A stretch of DNA of 64,000 nucleotides from Candidatus Eremiobacterota bacterium (lineage in GTDB: Bacteria > Vulcanimicrobiota > CADAWZ01 > Ess09-12). Shown in pieces: positions 24,687-32,611 of this stretch (the stretch's first letter is position 1; each line of letters begins with the position of its first letter). The position numbers were made by a program, and so were the translations under genes. The notes under the pieces are model-generated. The model had not been told where the DNA came from, did not search any database, and worked only from the letters and a program-made list of their open reading frames with translations. The stretch is taken from positions 62,001-126,000 of the forward strand of contig JAVHLM010000019.1 in assembly GCA_031082125.1 (NCBI GenBank). Direction: 5' to 3'.

Positions 24687-25076
24687 ATGGAACCAACGCT
24701 GAGAAGCTTCATATTCTGCGACGCCGTGGTGCCTGCCCTTGACGGCAAGCTGATCTGCTATGGAGTCTTTTCCGATCTCTTTACCGCCAAGTTTCCCATT
24801 ACGTATCCCCAGTTCTGCATCCTCACGACATGGACAAAGGGAGAGGGATTTCACATTCAGCAGATCAAAGTCCTCAACCCTTCCCAGACAATGATCATGT
24901 GCCAGTCGCCCGAAATGTATTTTACCCTCAATGACCAGACCGAGACGGCCAACGTGAAAACCGACGTGAACCAGATAGTGTTCTCGGAGCCGGGGACCTA
25001 CATCTTCCAGGTCTACCTCGACAGCGAGCTGATTGGTGATTTTCCCCTCCACTTCAGGCTGAGAGAAGCCAAGTAA
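24687..25076 (+). CDS. Protein of unknown function (DUF6941-like)
   Basis: 129 residues. The pattern 'FIFCDAVVPALDGKLICYGVFSDLF' near the start and 'GTYIFQVYLDSELIGDFPL' near the end resembles a small beta-sandwich family annotated as DUF6941; I am not certain of that number. There is no signal peptide. It stands alone between a repeat-rich region and a strong terminator at 25091-25124, so it is probably monocistronic. Function unknown. Confidence 0.7.
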   Translation: MEPTLRSFIFCDAVVPALDGKLICYGVFSDLFTAKFPITYPQFCILTTWTKGEGFHIQQIKVLNPSQTMIMCQSPEMYFTLNDQTETANVKTDVNQIVFSEPGTYIFQVYLDSELIGDFPLHFRLREAK

Positions 25077-25090
25077 CGACAAAAAAACAA

Positions 25091-25130
25091 ACGAAGGAGC
25101 AAGAGTGTCATGCTCCTTCGTTTTATTTTC
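25091..25130 (+). terminator. Bidirectional intrinsic terminator
   Basis: ACGAAGGAGCA (25091-25101) pairs exactly with TGCTCCTTCGT (25111-25121) and is followed by TTTATTTT on the plus strand. On the minus strand the stem is followed by TTTGTTTTTTT, so it can serve both the plus-strand gene ending at 25076 and the minus-strand gene ending at 25159. Confidence 0.9.
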
Positions 25131-25158
25131 CCGGTCTGTACTTTGAAAGCTTACCCGT

Positions 25159-25536
25159 CTAGCCTTCGGCAGGGGACTTGAAGACGCCCGCCTTCTGGAG
25201 GCCTGGCTCAAGGCCTGACTGGACTCCCGAGACTGAATTGAGGGCGAAAGAGGGCTGCGCTCCCTGTTCAAAGCCCTGGCCCTGCTGCAGGCTGCCCCTT
25301 ATCGCCTGAAGGTTGGCACCGCCCGCATCTTCAGCCTTGTCGGTTTTCGAAACGTCAACCTTGTCGCTTATCTTTTCTACGCTCGATGCTTCCTGTGCCT
25401 GAGAGGTTTCCGCCGGTCCCGATACCTGCTGGTTAAACTGGGCACCCTGGAGGGACGCGGCAAGCGACGATGCGCCGGCTTCCTTGCTTTCTCTCGAGCC
25501 GCCTATTCCTTTGATCTCGTCTATCATTTCTATCAC
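25159..25536 (-). CDS. Low-complexity protein of unknown function
   Basis: 125 residues rich in Gln, Ser, Ala, Gly and Glu, probably disordered, with no recognised domain, signal or membrane segment. The reading frame is open between a likely promoter (25584-25614) and the terminator at 25091-25130, which supports a real short transcript. Identity unknown; coding status is moderately supported. Confidence 0.5.
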   Translation of the reverse strand: MIEMIDEIKGIGGSRESKEAGASSLAASLQGAQFNQQVSGPAETSQAQEASSVEKISDKVDVSKTDKAEDAGGANLQAIRGSLQQGQGFEQGAQPSFALNSVSGVQSGLEPGLQKAGVFKSPAEG

Positions 25537-25583
25537 TCCCTTTTGTCTCCCGCCCTGGCACTGGGAGACTTTATCTTGATACT

Positions 25584-25614
25584 ATTATATCATGCATGGG
25601 CGCCATGACGTCAA
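25584..25614 (-). promoter_or_regulatory. Possible promoter of the low-complexity gene
   Basis: On the minus strand TTGACG (25614-25609) precedes TATAAT (25589-25584), but the spacer is 19 bases; a GATATA at 25592-25587 would give 16. About 50 bases before the start codon. Confidence 0.4.
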
Positions 25615-25649
25615 CGAGGGTATTGTAAACATCATGTTACTTTGTTTCC

Positions 25650-25685
25650 ATTTTGTAAAAATTATGTTAACAGGAAGTTAACATA
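25650..25685 (-). terminator. AT-rich hairpin after nrnA
   Basis: TATGTTAAC (25663-25671) and GTTAACATA (25677-25685) are perfect nine-base inverted arms around a five-base loop. On the minus strand the stem is followed by ATTTTTAC, so it could end the nusA-infB operon. A GC-poor stem is weak for an intrinsic terminator, and a dimeric repressor site is the alternative. Confidence 0.5.
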
Positions 25686-25725
25686 AGGGATTTCAAAGCC
25701 GTGGCGCGGGAATAAGGCGAAGGTC

Positions 25726-26718
25726 TCAGCAGCCCCTCGCCTCCATAAAGGCTGCGAGCGCTCCAAGCACCTCGTCCTGGACACTCTCGAGGGAGCCTTC
25801 GACGGTGCATCCTGCAGCAAGGACATGGCCCCCGCCGCCGTACCGGGATGCCACCTCATTGACGGGAACAAGCGGAGTGGTGCTCCTCATGCTTACCCTC
25901 ACGGCGCCCTCGTCAATCTCCTTGAAGAGAACCACCACGAGGCTTCCTTTCACCACGTTAAGCTCCTCGACAAAAAACTGTGTCTCCTCGTCCTCAACGC
26001 CGTAGAGCCTGAGAGAATCAAGAGTGACGGTGCTCCATACGATCTTTCCGCCCATGCTCGAGCGGAGCCGCGCCATCACATCCCCTTCCAGCCTCAGCAC
26101 ATCGAGGGAGACTTCCCTGAAGATGTGGCGGGATATCTCGTCAACCTTGAGGGGGAACCGGAGAAGGTCAGCCACTATCCTGTGGGTCTTTGCCGTGGTG
26201 TTGGCGAACTGGAATCCCCCCGTGTCGGTCAGGATGGCCACGTAGAGGCCCATGGCCATGGCCATGTCAAGGGGAACGGAAAGGAGCATGAGCAGGTCAT
26301 AGACTATTTCGCCGACGGCGGCGGCACTGCAGTCGATATAATTGAGATCGCCCTCTATCCTGTTCCCGGGGTGGTGATCGATGTTGACGACGGTGGCCAC
26401 GTGGGCCCTGAGATCAATGCTCCGGGGAAGACGGGAGGCATTGGTGCACTCCATCAGAAGGGCGCTGTCAAAAGTGCCTTCAGGAAGGGTGGAAGAGACT
26501 TTCTCTATCGAAGGCAGAAAGCTGAAGAGAGGAGGGACCGGGTCATGGCTTATGATGTGCGCCACCTTGCCGAGCTTTGCCAGTCCCATTGAGAGGGCGA
26601 TCATGGAGCCGAGATCGTCGCCGTCGATGCCGATGTGGGGAAGCAGAATGAAGGAGTGCTTTTCCTCTATGTGCCTTGCGATATCCTCAAGGGAGCTGAG
26701 GCGCCGCTCACTCATCAT
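25726..26718 (-). CDS. nrnA: DHH-family oligoribonuclease / pAp phosphatase (NrnA-like)
   Basis: 330 residues from ATG 26718 (AAGGA upstream; an in-frame ATG at 26742 is less well placed). The DHH domain has 'GDDLGSMIALSMGLAKLGK' and the 'NIDHHPGN' motif, and the C-terminal DHHA1 domain has 'GGGGHVLAAGC'. NrnA degrades short RNA oligomers and dephosphorylates 3',5'-pAp. Its start overlaps the stop of rbfA, as in the conserved infB-rbfA-nrnA order. Assignment is good; the exact substrate preference is inferred. Confidence 0.9.
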   Translation of the reverse strand: MMSERRLSSLEDIARHIEEKHSFILLPHIGIDGDDLGSMIALSMGLAKLGKVAHIISHDPVPPLFSFLPSIEKVSSTLPEGTFDSALLMECTNASRLPRSIDLRAHVATVVNIDHHPGNRIEGDLNYIDCSAAAVGEIVYDLLMLLSVPLDMAMAMGLYVAILTDTGGFQFANTTAKTHRIVADLLRFPLKVDEISRHIFREVSLDVLRLEGDVMARLRSSMGGKIVWSTVTLDSLRLYGVEDEETQFFVEELNVVKGSLVVVLFKEIDEGAVRVSMRSTTPLVPVNEVASRYGGGGHVLAAGCTVEGSLESVQDEVLGALAAFMEARGC

Positions 26719-27082
26719 GATGTCCTTGTTTAGACTGTGCATCCTGAGCTGTCACCTTGTTGATAAGGTTGAGGACCCTTACGCCTTCCTCTATGGAATC
26801 ATCGGCCACAAAGGCTATCTCGGGGATATGCCTGAGGGAAATCTGCTTTGAGAGCTCCCTGCGGATAAAGCCTTTTGCGTTGGTGAGCCCTTCAATTGTC
26901 TCCTTCTTGCTTTTCTCATCACCCAGGATGCTCACATAAATCTTGGCATGGCCCAGATCGGGCGAAACCTTCACCTGGGTGATGGAGGCAAATCCCACGC
27001 GGGGATCCTTGAGCTCCCTTATGATATCGCTCGTCACCTCTTTAATCAGCTCCGCAACTCGCTCGAGCCTGAAACCCGCCAT
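26708..27082 (-). CDS. rbfA: Ribosome-binding factor A
   Basis: 124 residues, normal for RbfA, a cold-shock and 30S maturation factor with a KH-like fold. Conserved segments include 'RLERVAELIKEVTSDIIRELKDPRVGF', 'VSPDLGHAKIYVSILGDE' and 'ISLRHIPEIAFVAD'. The start is ATG 27082, ten bases after the infB stop; the longer open frame upstream overlaps infB and is not conserved. The gene overlaps nrnA by 11 bases. Confidence 0.94.
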   Translation of the reverse strand: MAGFRLERVAELIKEVTSDIIRELKDPRVGFASITQVKVSPDLGHAKIYVSILGDEKSKKETIEGLTNAKGFIRRELSKQISLRHIPEIAFVADDSIEEGVRVLNLINKVTAQDAQSKQGHHDE

Positions 27083-27092
27083 ACCTCGGCAC

Positions 27093-29303
27093 CTATCTTT
27101 CCTTTTTCTGGAGCTGGTAAGCTTCCAGAATGTCACCGGAGAGGAGGCCATCAAACTTTTCCACGCCGATGCCGCACTCGAAACCCTCAAGCACTTCCTT
27201 CACGTCATCCTTGAAGCGCTTGAGCGAGTCTATCCTGCCCTGGTGTATCAGCTCAGTTCCTCTCATCACACGCACGTCGGCGCTGCGGAGAATCTTGCCG
27301 GAGAGTACATGGCTCCCCGCGATGACACCAATCTTGGAGATCCTGAAAACCTGCCTCACTTCTGCTCTTCCCAGTATTACTTCCTCATATTCAGGCTCGA
27401 GCATGCCTTTCATAGCAAGCTTAATATCCTCAATAACGTGATAGATCACGTTATAAAGGCGGATGTCAATTTTCTCCTGCTCGGCAAGCTTCTTGATATT
27501 GGGATCCATGCGGATGTTGAAGCCGATTATGATGGCCTGTGACGCATTGGCGAGGAGGATGTCCGATTCGGAGACGGTTCCCACGCCGCTGTGGATCACG
27601 CTGATTTTCACCTCTTCGTCAGATATCTTGACAAGAGACTGCCTGAGGGCTTCCACTGAGCCCTGGCCATCGGCCCTCACGATGATGTTGAGCTCCTTCT
27701 TCTCGCCATGCTCAATGTTCCTGAAGACATCCTCCAGGGTGGTCTTGGGCCCCGACACAAGGGTCCTCTCCCTTGTCCTGGCCACGCGGTCAAGAGTGAT
27801 CTGCCGCGCCAGTTTTTCATCCCTCACGACCTGCAGTACATCGCCGGCGCGGGGCACTTCCGAGAGGCCCACGATCTCTGCCGGTATGGAAGGAGTGGCT
27901 TTCTTTATCCTCTCTCCCTTGTCATTGATAAGGACGCGCACCTTGCCGCTCGCAAGCCCTGCGATGATCGAGTCTCCCAGGCGGAGGGTGCCCTTCTGCA
28001 CCAGCACCGTGGCCACAGGGCCAAGCCCCTTGTCCAGCTTTGACTCGATGATGATTCCGTGGGCCCTTCTTTTAGGGTTGGCCTTCAGCTCCTGCATTTC
28101 AGCCACAAGGATAATCATCTCAAGAAGCTCGTCAATCCCTGTCTTCTCCCGGGCTGACACGGGGATACAGATGGTATCGCCACCCCAGTCCTCGGAGAGC
28201 AGCTCCAGGTCGGCAAGCTGCTGCTTGACCCTGTCGGGGTTGGCCTGGGGTTTGTCAATCTTGTTGATGGCCACAATGATGGGGACCTTGGCGGCCCTTG
28301 CATGATTGATGGCCTCTATGGTCTGGGGCATCACGCCGTCGTCGGCAGCGACGACGAGGATGGCAATATCGGTGACCTGGGCGCCGCGGGCTCTCATGGC
28401 GGTGAAGGCTTCGTGGCCCGGAGTATCTACAAAGACTATCTTTTTCCCTTCGTGCTCCACGGTGTATGCGCCGATCTTCTGGGTGATGCCGCCTGCCTCG
28501 CTTGCCGTCACATTGGTCTTCCTTATGGAATCGAGAAGTGAGGTCTTTCCATGATCGACATGACCCAGAATGGTCACGACAGGAGGGCGCGGCATCAGGA
28601 ACCGGGGATCCTCTTCCTCTACGGGCGGAGGAGGCGCTTCCTCTTTGAACCTTATTGCTTCGGGCTTTATGGAGAAAAGCTCGGCGATGAGCTCCACATC
28701 CCTTTTCTCCAGGGACTTGTTGATTGCCACCATCTGGCCGCGGTCCATCATCTTCCTGATGATGTCGTTGGCCCTGAGCCCCAGCTTCTGGGCGCACTGC
28801 CCCAAAGTGAGGGGAAAGGAGATCTCTAGTGCCTCAGCAGGTTTTGCCTTTTCAATGTCTGCAGGGGGTACAGGCTTCTCCTGGGAAACCGCAGGGGGTT
28901 CAGGCTTCTCCTGGAGAGCCGCAGGGGGTTCAGGCTTCTCCTGGGAAACCGCAGGGGGCACTGGCTTCTCCTCGACAGGCTTCTTGGGAGGCAAAGGCCT
29001 TTCTACGGCTGGTTTCTGCAAGGGAGGCGCCGCGATCCCTTTATCCTTTTCCGGCGGGGTCTTGGCCTCTGCTGCCGCCGGCATGGGAACCGGCTTTTTT
29101 TCCTGCTTCGCCGCAGGCGCCTCAAGAGGTGCCTTTCCTTTTTTCCTGGCTTCAAGCACCTCCATCACACGCTTGACAGCAGGTTCCTCAATGCCGCTCT
29201 GGTGAGTTTTTGCCTCGATTCCAAGCTCCTTGAGAATATCAAGAAGATCCTTGTTGCTCTGTCCTGTTTCCTTTGCAAGTTCATATACCCTGATTTTTGC
29301 CAT
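27093..29303 (-). CDS. infB: Translation initiation factor IF-2
   Basis: 736 residues. The N-terminal domain ('[20 protein letters not shown]') is followed by a Pro/Lys/Glu-rich linker (about 55-155) with ten-residue repeats, then the G domain with '[15 protein letters not shown]', '[15 protein letters not shown]' and 'NKID', and the C-terminal fMet-tRNA-binding domains. IF-2 delivers initiator tRNA to the 30S subunit. It lies 56 bases after the rnpM gene in the nusA-infB operon. Confidence 0.97.
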   Translation of the reverse strand: MAKIRVYELAKETGQSNKDLLDILKELGIEAKTHQSGIEEPAVKRVMEVLEARKKGKAPLEAPAAKQEKKPVPMPAAAEAKTPPEKDKGIAAPPLQKPAVERPLPPKKPVEEKPVPPAVSQEKPEPPAALQEKPEPPAVSQEKPVPPADIEKAKPAEALEISFPLTLGQCAQKLGLRANDIIRKMMDRGQMVAINKSLEKRDVELIAELFSIKPEAIRFKEEAPPPPVEEEDPRFLMPRPPVVTILGHVDHGKTSLLDSIRKTNVTASEAGGITQKIGAYTVEHEGKKIVFVDTPGHEAFTAMRARGAQVTDIAILVVAADDGVMPQTIEAINHARAAKVPIIVAINKIDKPQANPDRVKQQLADLELLSEDWGGDTICIPVSAREKTGIDELLEMIILVAEMQELKANPKRRAHGIIIESKLDKGLGPVATVLVQKGTLRLGDSIIAGLASGKVRVLINDKGERIKKATPSIPAEIVGLSEVPRAGDVLQVVRDEKLARQITLDRVARTRERTLVSGPKTTLEDVFRNIEHGEKKELNIIVRADGQGSVEALRQSLVKISDEEVKISVIHSGVGTVSESDILLANASQAIIIGFNIRMDPNIKKLAEQEKIDIRLYNVIYHVIEDIKLAMKGMLEPEYEEVILGRAEVRQVFRISKIGVIAGSHVLSGKILRSADVRVMRGTELIHQGRIDSLKRFKDDVKEVLEGFECGIGVEKFDGLLSGDILEAYQLQKKER
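28861..28980. repeat. Thirty-base tandem repeats in the infB linker
   Basis: Four imperfect 30-base units (from about 28861, 28891, 28921 and 28951) encode variants of the decapeptide [10 protein letters not shown]. They keep the reading frame and lie only in the flexible linker of IF-2. Confidence 0.75.
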
Positions 29304-29359
29304 CCTTCCACATCCTTTGCCCGTACGACCTGTCTTGATTTACAAGGCCTTCATTATAA

Positions 29360-29662
29360 TTATGCCTGTTTTCGTTCCTTCATGGTGTGCCCCGTCTCGC
29401 GGCACCGCCCGGCAAGCGCCTGCTGCTCGCTCTCGCTCATGAACCGGTGAAACCGCTTTTTATACTTCTTGTCTTTCAAAAATACTGCGGGGCACTCGCG
29501 GTCCGCGCAGAGATAAATCCCTTTTCCCGGTGAAGCCTTTCCTTGCGGAATAAGAATCTCCTGGCCTTTCACGAACGCCAGCCTTATCAGCTCATCTTTT
29601 CCCCTGAAGGCACCGCACACCACGCATTTCCTGAGAGGCTTTCTCCCTGCCCCGTCATCCAT
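29360..29662 (-). CDS. rnpM: YlxR/RnpM family RNA-binding protein
   Basis: 100 residues. 'RKPLRKCVVCGAFRGKDELIRL' at the N terminus and 'GKGIYLCADRECPAVFLK' are the conserved parts of the YlxR (DUF448) family. In Bacillus, YlxR (RnpM) binds RNase P RNA and modulates its activity. It sits between nusA and infB, its conserved place. Family assignment is strong; the regulatory role is transferred from Bacillus. Confidence 0.92.
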   Translation of the reverse strand: MDDGAGRKPLRKCVVCGAFRGKDELIRLAFVKGQEILIPQGKASPGKGIYLCADRECPAVFLKDKKYKKRFHRFMSESEQQALAGRCRETGHTMKERKQA

Positions 29663-29680
29663 TTCCTTTATCAGTATGGT

Positions 29681-31267
29681 CTACCTGACCTCTTTCCAGA
29701 AATATTCTTCATATTCATCTACTTCCTCTTCCGTGAGGCGCGTGCGCTTAGCCTTCTTCTTCTTCTTGGGCGCCATGTCCTCCATTTCTTCTTCGGCACG
29801 CCGTTCTTTCCTCTTCTTCTTCTTCTTGGCCGCTTCACTCTCAACCGCCTCGGAAGGAGCCGCTGCTGCCTCGGTTTTCAGGCGCGCTTCTTCTTCCGTT
29901 CTCCAGCGCTCCTCGGCCTCCCTGCGAAGCCTCTCCTCTTCTTCCCACTTGCGGGCTTCCTCTTCGGCTTTCAGGCGCGCCTCTTCCTCGAGTTTCCTGC
30001 GCACCTCATCGACAGCCTGCTGCTCGGCCACTTCACTGGCTTTCTTCTGAGCCTCTTCACTGGCCTTCTTCTGAGCCTCTTCACTGGCCTTCTTCTGAGC
30101 CTCTTCACTGGCCTTCTTCCTGGCTTCTTCCTCGGCCTTCTTCCTGGCCTCCAGCTCAGCCTTCTTCCTGGCCTCCTCCTCGGCCTTGAGGCGGGCCATC
30201 TCGGCGGCCTTCGCCTCAAGCTCTTCCTTCATGGTGCCGTACTGGCTCTCGCTCTTGATATCGATCTTCCACCCCGTGAGCTTGGCCGCAAGGCGCACGT
30301 TCTGGCCTTCCTTGCCTATGGCGAGCGAAAGCTGGTGATCGGGCACCACCACGAAGGCAGACTTGTCATAGTCGTAAAGGATTACCGTCACGACCTTCGC
30401 CGGACTGAGGGAGTTGGAAAGATACATGGTGGGGTCGGCGCTCCAGCTGATTATGTCTATCTTCTCTCCCTTGAGCTCATCGACTATATTCTGGACCCTC
30501 GAACCCTTGGGTCCCACGCAGGCCCCCACGGGATCGACCTTCGTGTCTTTCGATACGACGGCTATCTTGGAGCGGTGGCCCGGCTCCCTCACCACAGACT
30601 TTATCGTGATAAGGCCGCTTGAGATCTCGGGAACCTCCATCTCAAAGAGACGCTTTATCAGGTTTGGATGGGACCGCGACAGGACGACCTGGGGACCCCT
30701 GGCGGTCTTTTTCACCTCCAGGATAAGAGCCTTTATCCTGTCTCCATGCTTGAAATGCTCGCCGGCAACCTGCTCGGTAGAGGGAAGGACTCCTTCCAGC
30801 TTGCCGAGATCAACCATGCAGTTCTTCTGCTCATAGCGCTGCACCACGCCGCTTATGACATCTTCCTCACGCTTGGTGAACTCGGTGAAAATTATCTCCC
30901 GCTCGGCCTCGCGGATACGCTGCACGATGACCTGCTTGGCGGTCTGGGCGGCAATCCTGCCAAAATCAGAGGGCGTGACCTCCATGTCGATCTCATCGCC
31001 CTTCTGCGCATCGGGGTTGATTTTCTTTGCTTTCGCAAGAGTTATTTCATTCTGGGGATCGCTCACGCGGGCCACAACGGTTTTTTGGGCCGTTGCCTGA
31101 AGTGCTCCCGTGATCCTGTCAATTTTTATGGCCACATTCTGCGTAGGGCCATAGTTCCTTTTATAGGCGGCGCCGAGGGCATCCTCTATGGCTCCCAGGA
31201 TGACTTCCAGGGGTATGGCTCTCTCTTTTTCAATCTGCTTGAGTGCAGCAATGAAATCAGGATTCAC
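29681..31267 (-). CDS. nusA: Transcription factor NusA with a long charged tail
   Basis: 528 residues. The conserved part (about 1-345) has the N-terminal RNA-polymerase-binding domain, an S1 domain and two KH domains ('DPVGACVGPKGSRVQNIVDEL', 'LAIGKEGQNVRLAAKLTGW'). NusA controls pausing, termination and antitermination. The last 180 residues are Lys/Glu/Ala-rich helix with three exact KKASEEAQ units and a basic end, replacing the AR repeats seen in proteobacteria. It follows rimP by 41 bases. Confidence 0.95.
   Translation of the reverse strand: MNPDFIAALKQIEKERAIPLEVILGAIEDALGAAYKRNYGPTQNVAIKIDRITGALQATAQKTVVARVSDPQNEITLAKAKKINPDAQKGDEIDMEVTPSDFGRIAAQTAKQVIVQRIREAEREIIFTEFTKREEDVISGVVQRYEQKNCMVDLGKLEGVLPSTEQVAGEHFKHGDRIKALILEVKKTARGPQVVLSRSHPNLIKRLFEMEVPEISSGLITIKSVVREPGHRSKIAVVSKDTKVDPVGACVGPKGSRVQNIVDELKGEKIDIISWSADPTMYLSNSLSPAKVVTVILYDYDKSAFVVVPDHQLSLAIGKEGQNVRLAAKLTGWKIDIKSESQYGTMKEELEAKAAEMARLKAEEEARKKAELEARKKAEEEARKKASEEAQKKASEEAQKKASEEAQKKASEVAEQQAVDEVRRKLEEEARLKAEEEARKWEEEERLRREAEERWRTEEEARLKTEAAAAPSEAVESEAAKKKKKRKERRAEEEMEDMAPKKKKKAKRTRLTEEEVDEYEEYFWKEVR
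30041..30112. repeat. Twenty-four-base tandem repeats in nusA
   Basis: Three nearly identical 24-base units (30041-30064, 30065-30088, 30089-30112) encode KKASEEAQ in the coiled-coil tail of NusA. Copy-number change would keep the frame. Confidence 0.85.
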
Positions 31268-31308
31268 TATGCTCTCCCCTCTCTCACACGATATTAGGCG
31301 CAGCTATG

Positions 31309-31599
31309 CTACCCGTTAATACTCTCAATCCCCGGTGAACTCACTTCAAGGTAATAGTGTTCCTTTATAAGATCGAGCTCATCAAGCTTCTTGCTCAATG
31401 CGCGGCTTATTGCCGCGCATTCCTGGGTGCCGATACCTTCTTCCTTTGCGATGACAACGCGGAGTACCATGCTTCCATGCTCTTTCAGGTATTCCACGGT
31501 CTTCAGCTCCACCCCGTTGAACACTGCAATCCTCTCGGCAACGGACCTGAGCTGCTCCATTGCCTGCGGTGACATCGTGAACACCACTCGCCCTTTCAT
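31309..31599 (-). CDS. rimP: Short RimP, N-terminal domain only
   Basis: 96 residues compared with about 150 in typical RimP. The alpha/beta N-terminal domain is intact to 'YYLEVSSPGIESING', where the usual SH3-like C-terminal domain should begin, but the frame stops. Only 41 bases separate the stop from nusA, so the missing domain is not encoded nearby. RimP assists 30S maturation; the C-terminal domain normally contacts S12. An internal ATG at residue 9 ('MSPQAMEQ') is another possible start. Position before nusA supports the name. Confidence 0.82.
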   Translation of the reverse strand: MKGRVVFTMSPQAMEQLRSVAERIAVFNGVELKTVEYLKEHGSMVLRVVIAKEEGIGTQECAAISRALSKKLDELDLIKEHYYLEVSSPGIESING

Positions 31600-31618
31600 T
31601 TTTCCCCTTTATAACAAA

Positions 31619-31651
31619 AGAGTGGGTGCTCCCACTCTCTGAAAGTGACAG
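31619..31651 (-). promoter_or_regulatory. rimP leader hairpin / possible attenuator
   Basis: In the minus-strand leader, AGAGTGGG pairs with CCCACTCT around AGCA (31638-31619) and is followed by TTTTG, resembling a terminator before rimP. A second hairpin, CTCTG...CAGAG (31651-31635), overlaps its left arm by two to four bases, so the two may compete. Confidence 0.6.
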
Positions 31652-31669
31652 AGAATTTTTTGCAAAACA

Positions 31670-31698
31670 ACTATAGCATAATCAGCGGATTTTGGCAA
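31670..31698 (-). promoter_or_regulatory. Promoter of the rimP-nusA-infB operon
   Basis: On the minus strand: TTGCCA (31698-31693), a 17-base spacer, TATAGT (31675-31670). It points to rimP and lies just upstream of the leader hairpin. Confidence 0.75.
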
Positions 31699-31779
31699 GT
31701 ATATGGGCAATTTTTCCATAAGAGGAATGATCCTTGATTTCGAGAATGTAATGAAGAGCATACAAGGAGGTCCTTCACC

Positions 31780-32058
31780 ATGGGGTATGAAATCACCGAG
31801 ATGGAGTTCAGCGAGGAATGCAACTACTGCAAGGAACCGATGAAAGGCTTCATAGTCTTTGGAAGGCACACGCCTAAGAAATCGGGGGGGCATGTGGAGT
31901 TCAACGAATACGTGTTCAGCAAGAGAATGGAGGGCGATGCGGAAATTCTCTCCCTTATCCTCACTGCGAAATGCCCCAGCTGCAACCTGAAGAATCTCTG
32001 GAGAATAGAATATGACATCAAGAACAATACTTACAAGGGTCTCGACATCCCTTCCTGA
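31780..32058 (+). CDS. Small putative zinc-binding protein
   Basis: 92 residues with two CxxC pairs, C14-C17 ('ECNYC') and C65-C68 ('KCPSC'), that could bind one zinc ion. The ATG is preceded by AAGGAGG at a good distance. A longer open frame on the opposite strand (31609-32088) is judged a shadow. No family is recognised; the regulatory role that such small zinc ribbons can have is only a possibility. Confidence 0.65.
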   Translation: MGYEITEMEFSEECNYCKEPMKGFIVFGRHTPKKSGGHVEFNEYVFSKRMEGDAEILSLILTAKCPSCNLKNLWRIEYDIKNNTYKGLDIPS

Positions 32059-32078
32059 TTTCTTCCGTTGCCCTCTCA

Positions 32079-32107
32079 TTGATCTCAAGTGTTGTTTGTG
32101 CTATATT
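32079..32107 (+). promoter_or_regulatory. Promoter upstream of the AAA+/vWA/kinase cassette
   Basis: TTGATC (32079-32084), 17-base spacer, TATATT (32102-32107). It lies about 43 bases before the TTG start of the small membrane protein and may drive all four genes to 36816. Confidence 0.6.
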
Positions 32108-32149
32108 GATACTGGACGGTCATTTCTATACCTCAAAGGATAGGGTGCC

Positions 32150-32539
32150 TTGTTTGACATCTTTTTCACCTACTTCTTCCCCTCGCTTCTCATTGCCGGA
32201 ACACTGCTGCTGGGCTACAAGGAGGTAAGAAACCATCTTCACCTCAAGGCCCAGGACAGGATCCCGCCATGGGCCAACAAGAGACTCACCAGGAGGGTCG
32301 TAGGGCTTGCCATCATGCTCGTCATAGGAATCATGATCTTTGTGGGAGTCTCTTTCCTCCAGTCATCAAAGCTTTCAGTCTATTACTGGCTTGTATGCCT
32401 TTTCCTGGTGGTCTGCGTGCTCGTTCTGGCTCTCTGGGACGCCATCTGCGAGATTCGGATCATCAAGGAGTACGTGGACGACTTCCACAACACCGAGCTT
32501 CAGAATCTCAAGAACAAGTTCAAGATATATCACAACTGA
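32150..32539 (+). CDS. Small membrane protein of unknown function
   Basis: 129 residues with three predicted membrane segments (about 5-21, 50-70 and 76-97) and a charged C-terminal tail. The start appears to be TTG 32150, with AAAGGA upstream, because no ATG precedes the first hydrophobic segment. It lies 72 bases before the AAA+ gene and has the only clear promoter of this stretch, so it may belong to the cassette. Unrecognised. Confidence 0.6.
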   Translation: MFDIFFTYFFPSLLIAGTLLLGYKEVRNHLHLKAQDRIPPWANKRLTRRVVGLAIMLVIGIMIFVGVSFLQSSKLSVYYWLVCLFLVVCVLVLALWDAICEIRIIKEYVDDFHNTELQNLKNKFKIYHN

Positions 32540-32611
32540 TCCGCCTGCCCTCCTGAATCCTGGGGAGCCTCGCTGAATCTTAAAAAGAGAATCCTTTGAG
32601 GGGGTGATACA

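Noticed and set aside
30041-30112. CRISPR array
   Set aside because: Repeats are directly adjacent without spacers and encode in-frame KKASEEAQ units in nusA.
31609-32088. 159-residue minus-strand open frame
   Set aside because: It covers the rimP promoter and leader and lies opposite a better supported gene with AAGGAGG and CxxC pairs.
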